64,000 nucleotides of DNA, from contig RHPI01003156.1 of NCBI GenBank assembly GCA_009103225.1, forward strand, positions 767,339 through 831,338, in the 5' to 3' direction. The stretch is from Chlorokybus atmophyticus. Taxonomy: Eukaryota; Streptophyta; Chlorokybophyceae; Chlorokybales; Chlorokybaceae. The stretch's first letter is position 1, and each line of letters begins with the position of its first letter. The position numbers and the translations under genes are program-made. The notes under the pieces were generated by a model. The model worked only from the letters and a program-made list of their open reading frames with translations, searched no databases and had not been told where the DNA came from. This document shows positions 61,165 through 64,000 of this stretch, piece by piece.

Positions 61165-61480
61165 ACATCCCACATCCTCATCCCTATCGCTATTCCTAAC
61201 TCCATCCCTACCCCTATCATTTACCCATGCCTCCACTACCACTCACCATTCTCAAACCTCTATATTCCCATCCTTAACCCTATCCCCACCTGTCCCTATC
61301 CCTATCTCTATCCCCATCCCTTGCCCATCCTTATCCCTATCCCTGTCCCTATCCCTACGCTTCTCCTAATCACCACCACATGCTATTCCCAACCCGGTCA
61401 ACATCACACTATCACCATCCCTATCCCTATTACAATAACTACTCTCACCACTATCTCTATCCCTACGATTCACCCTATCA
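61165..61480. repeat. CCCTAT-rich array
   Basis: Degenerate CCCTAT/CCCATC units run for about 300 bases. This is the complementary orientation of the GGGATA array at 54990-55510, so the Helitron and GIY-YIG block lie between inverted arrays. Confidence 0.85.
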
Positions 61481-61612
61481 CCACCACATGCATTAACCCT
61501 TTCACCACGGCATGCACTTGGCAACCACATGCAGCGTCACACACTTAAAATCAAAGTGACACAGAATAACATAAAAAAACTGTAGTTACGACCATATCTA
61601 CAAATGTCAATA

Positions 61613-62739
61613 TCATTGCACCAACTTTGCAACCAAATGTAGCAGCACGCGTCGGATCTGTGCAAGAAAAACGTCAGTAATTTGTACAATATATCACACC
61701 TTATGGGACACATCATACTTACCTCCAGCTTATCTTCCTTGCCGCGATGATCTCGAGGCAATGCTCGGAGCTCTTTCGTCATCTTGAAAATTTCACCCAC
61801 ACTTTCCGGTGCAACAAAATCCATGGCCAACTTCACGCAAGACTGCGACATCAATGCACGCGAATTAAATACAAAATACAAAATACGGGTTGATTGAAAA
61901 TGACTGCAGCTTTACCTTCAAATTGCGGACCTGGTGTGGACATCCAGCAGGTATAAATATAGCATCTCCGACATATTGGATAATACGCCAAGGTGTAACA
62001 CCTACCACATCAATAATCACGACAGATTAGATACCAATCAATTCAACCCTCATTAAACATACAACAACAAAACCATAGCAACACATTTTATAGCCAACAG
62101 CTTACCGTATTGCTCTTGCAATTCCAATAAATGTTCAACACGCAAATAAAATGTCTGATCTTGAATTGGGTCAGTCACCTACAACCACAACTCAAATGAG
62201 TATCACACAAATGAATTAGCTCATAAACGACATAATGATTTGTAATTATCACCTCCTGCAAAGGGGCATTGTGAAGATAACGAAATCGGTGTTTATTCTC
62301 CACCAGATATGCACGCAGCTTGTTGACATCTTAACGATGAAAGATATCCCATACAGCTCCGCCAGTAGGTGCCTAACACAAATCATCAACTGACGACAAT
62401 TGCAAGTGGGGCAAGTGGGGCAATTGCAAGTAGACATACACCTATCAATATATGTCAGCAAATATACATACCGTATTTTGCATACGAGCTTTTCCCGATA
62501 ACTTTTTCGCTGCACACGAACTTCATCACCACATGGATCCTGAGTGAACATCAACACATTGACCTATAGATGATGCCCAAGTTATCAAACCATATAACAC
62601 TACCATAATCAACAATTCAATCACTCACCGCATCAGACATGTCGCAGTGTAAATGCGTAACAGAATTCCCCACCTCACGTTCCTCTTCGCATCCATAACC
62701 AATGTAGCATTTCGGACCCAAATCCGCAGGAATGTGCTC
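61613..62739 (-). pseudogene. KDM3/JMJ25-type JmjC histone demethylase, 3' part, with a lesion
   Basis: These proteins remove methyl groups from H3K9 using Fe(II) and 2-oxoglutarate. Minus-strand exons are 62629-62739, 62472-62563, 62253-62373, 62106-62178, 61916-62001, 61723-61842 and 61613-61657 (TGA). Motifs are the Fe-binding HCD in [16 protein letters not shown] (His 62647-62649, Asp 62641-62643), [47 protein letters not shown] with the third ligand in CPHQVRN, and SCVKLAMDFVAPESVGE ... EDKLE. Inside 62253-62373 the homologous frame shifts after GGAVWDIF at a TTTT run and meets a TAA (62331-62333) just where an Arg-Glu/Gln-Asp-Val motif is expected. Upstream exons are missing: CCCTCT arrays begin there. 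It is a broken or mis-sequenced gene end. Confidence 0.8.
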
Positions 62740-64000
62740 CTGCAAATGAATATGGTGACAACATATTCTCATCTCACATACTTTCCGAAAATATGTAACT
62801 CGCTATATTTGAAACACCCAATCCCTCTCTTATCTCTCACGCTAACCCTATGCATGCCTAACGCTATCCCTACCCTCTCCCTCTCCCTCTCCGTGATCCT
62901 CTCCCTCCCCCTTCCCAGCTTCTATCCCTCTCCCTATTCCTCCCCCTATCTCTATCCCTGCCCTATCTTGCCCTATCCTTATCCATCTCCTTGTCCCTCT
63001 CCCTCCCCATCTCCCTCTCCCTCTCCCTCTTTTATACCTCTCCATATCGCTATCCTACTCCTCTCTCTCTCCCTCTCCCTCCCTCTCCTTCATATCCCTG
63101 ACCCTATCCCTCTCCCTCTCCCTGTTGCTGTCTCTCTCCCTCTCCCTTTCCCTCTTCGTCTCCCTCTCACTCTTCTATCCCTCTCCATGTTCGTCTGCCT
63201 ATCCCTCTCCCTCTCCCTCTCCCTCTCCCTCTTCTAACCCCCCCCTAGCCCTATGCCTCTCCCTATCTCTATCCCTACCCTCTCCCTCTCCCTCTCCCTC
63301 ACCCGCTCTCCCCTCCTTCTCCCTATCCTTATCCGTCTCCCTACCCCTATCCCTCTACCTCTCTCTCTCCCTCACGTTCCTCTTCGCATCCATAACCAAT
63401 GTAGCATTTCGGACCCAAATCCGCAAGCATGTGCTCCTGCAAATGAATATGGTGACAACATATTGTCATCTCACATACTTTCCGAAAATATGTAACTCGC
63501 TATATCTGAAACACCCAATCCCTCTCTTATCTCTCACGCTAACCCTATGCATGCCTAACGCTATCCCTACCCTCTCCCTCTCCCTCTCCGAGATCCTCTC
63601 CCTCCCCCTGTTCAGCTTCTATCCCTCTCCCTATTCCTCCCCCTATCTCTATCCCTGCCCTATCTTGCCCTATCCTTATCCATCTCCTTGTCCCTCTCCC
63701 TCCCCATCTCCCTCTCCCTCTCCCTCTTCTATACCTCTCCATATCGCTATCCTACTCCTCTCTCTCTCTCCCTCTCCCTCCCTCTCCTTCCTATCCCTGA
63801 CCCTATCCCCCTCCCTCTCCCTGTTGCTGTCTCTCTCCCTCTCCCTTTCCCTCTTCGTCTCCCTCTCACTCTTCTATCCCTCTCCATGTTCGTCTGCCTA
63901 TCCCTCTCCCTCTCCCTCTCCCTCTCCCTCTTCTAACCCCCCCCTAGCCCTATGCCTCTCCCTATCTCTATCCCTACCCTCTCCCTCTCCCTCTCCCTCA
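62674..64000. repeat. 697-bp tandem duplication including a JmjC exon and CCCTCT tracts
   Basis: The block that starts CTCACGTTCCTCTTCGC at 62674 starts again at 63371 and runs to the window edge. Each copy has the 5' part of the JmjC exon ([13 protein letters not shown] or [13 protein letters not shown] on the minus strand) with its splice acceptor, about 90 bp of intron, and then long CCCTCT/CCCTAT tracts. Copies differ by a few substitutions. The Leu/Ser/Pro frames through the tracts are not genes. Confidence 0.9.

Noticed and set aside
55859-62333. Reassigned genetic code (TAA as Gln) for this contig.
   Set aside because: Host genes in the same window end at TAG, TAA or TGA exactly at conserved C-termini. 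True frameshifts also occur in the Helitron and JmjC sequences, and most Gln codons there are CAA/CAG. Decay explains it more simply.
62653-63936. Leu/Ser/Pro-rich or Gly/Arg-rich proteins in the CCCTCT tracts.
   Set aside because: All frames of a hexamer repeat are open; there are no other coding signs.
61165-64000. Telomere or subtelomere from CCCTAT and CCCTCT arrays.
   Set aside because: The units are degenerate and do not match plant or algal telomere repeats (CCCTAAA or CCCTAAAA). Genes and other repeats are interleaved.

Overview
The window is nuclear DNA of a green alga or a close relative (Viridiplantae). The evidence is a set of intron-rich genes with GT-AG introns that encode plant and algal protein families: a chloroplast-type CPBP protease, an EDR1/CTR1 Raf-like kinase, an M50 site-2 protease, the two-domain DEG7 protease, the MOC1 plastid Holliday-junction resolvase, and a lysine/alanine-rich histone H1. 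TGTAA, the usual chlorophyte polyadenylation signal, follows several stop codons. The sequence has assembly gaps (9944-10080 and 42744-43708, plus isolated Ns), nearly all at poly-C/poly-G runs, so features beside them need caution.

Layout. 1-114: 3' end of an unidentified gene. 497-2648 (-): CPBP intramembrane protease. 2649-7269: AT-rich intergenic DNA with several hairpins and one MITE-like segment. 7270-11950 (-): EDR1/CTR1-like MAPKKK. 13437-15132 (+): site-2 protease. About 16840-17594: broken LINE 3' end, then a 180-bp tandem duplication. 18836-24037 (-): DEG7. 25550-30230 (+): cytosolic phenylalanyl-tRNA synthetase beta subunit, about 20 exons. 31176-32581 (-): SAM-dependent methyltransferase. 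32671-37935: a complete Mutator-like (MULE) transposon with perfect 80-bp terminal inverted repeats. About 38040-41700: rearranged pogo/Tigger-like remnant. 43720-44255: exact copy of the histone H1 upstream region. 44478-46430 (-): second, different pogo-like remnant. 46430-48780: AT-rich, no genes seen. 49823-50950 (+): histone H1. 51510-52130: perfect 306-bp foldback. 52207-54324 (-): MOC1. 54990-61480: GGGATA-type arrays on both sides of a decayed Helitron (Rep plus PIF1-like helicase) and an adjoining intron-containing gene that runs into a GIY-YIG nuclease module. 61613-62739 (-): 3' part of a KDM3/JMJ25-type JmjC demethylase gene with a lesion. 62674-64000: 697-bp tandem duplication including one JmjC exon and long CCCTCT tracts.

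The host genes are unrelated housekeeping and plastid genes and do not form a pathway. The left half (to 32.6 kb) is mostly host genes. The right half is a patchwork of mobile elements of at least three kinds (MULE, pogo/Tigger, Helitron) around H1, MOC1 and the JmjC gene. The most unusual items are the Helitron-linked GIY-YIG gene, the MULE with apparent tandem SH3/Tudor-like N-terminal modules and a substituted catalytic Asp, and the exact duplication of the histone H1 upstream region next to a transposase remnant. I had no alignment tools: family calls rest on recognised motifs, and exon borders were read by eye from splice sites and reading-frame continuity.
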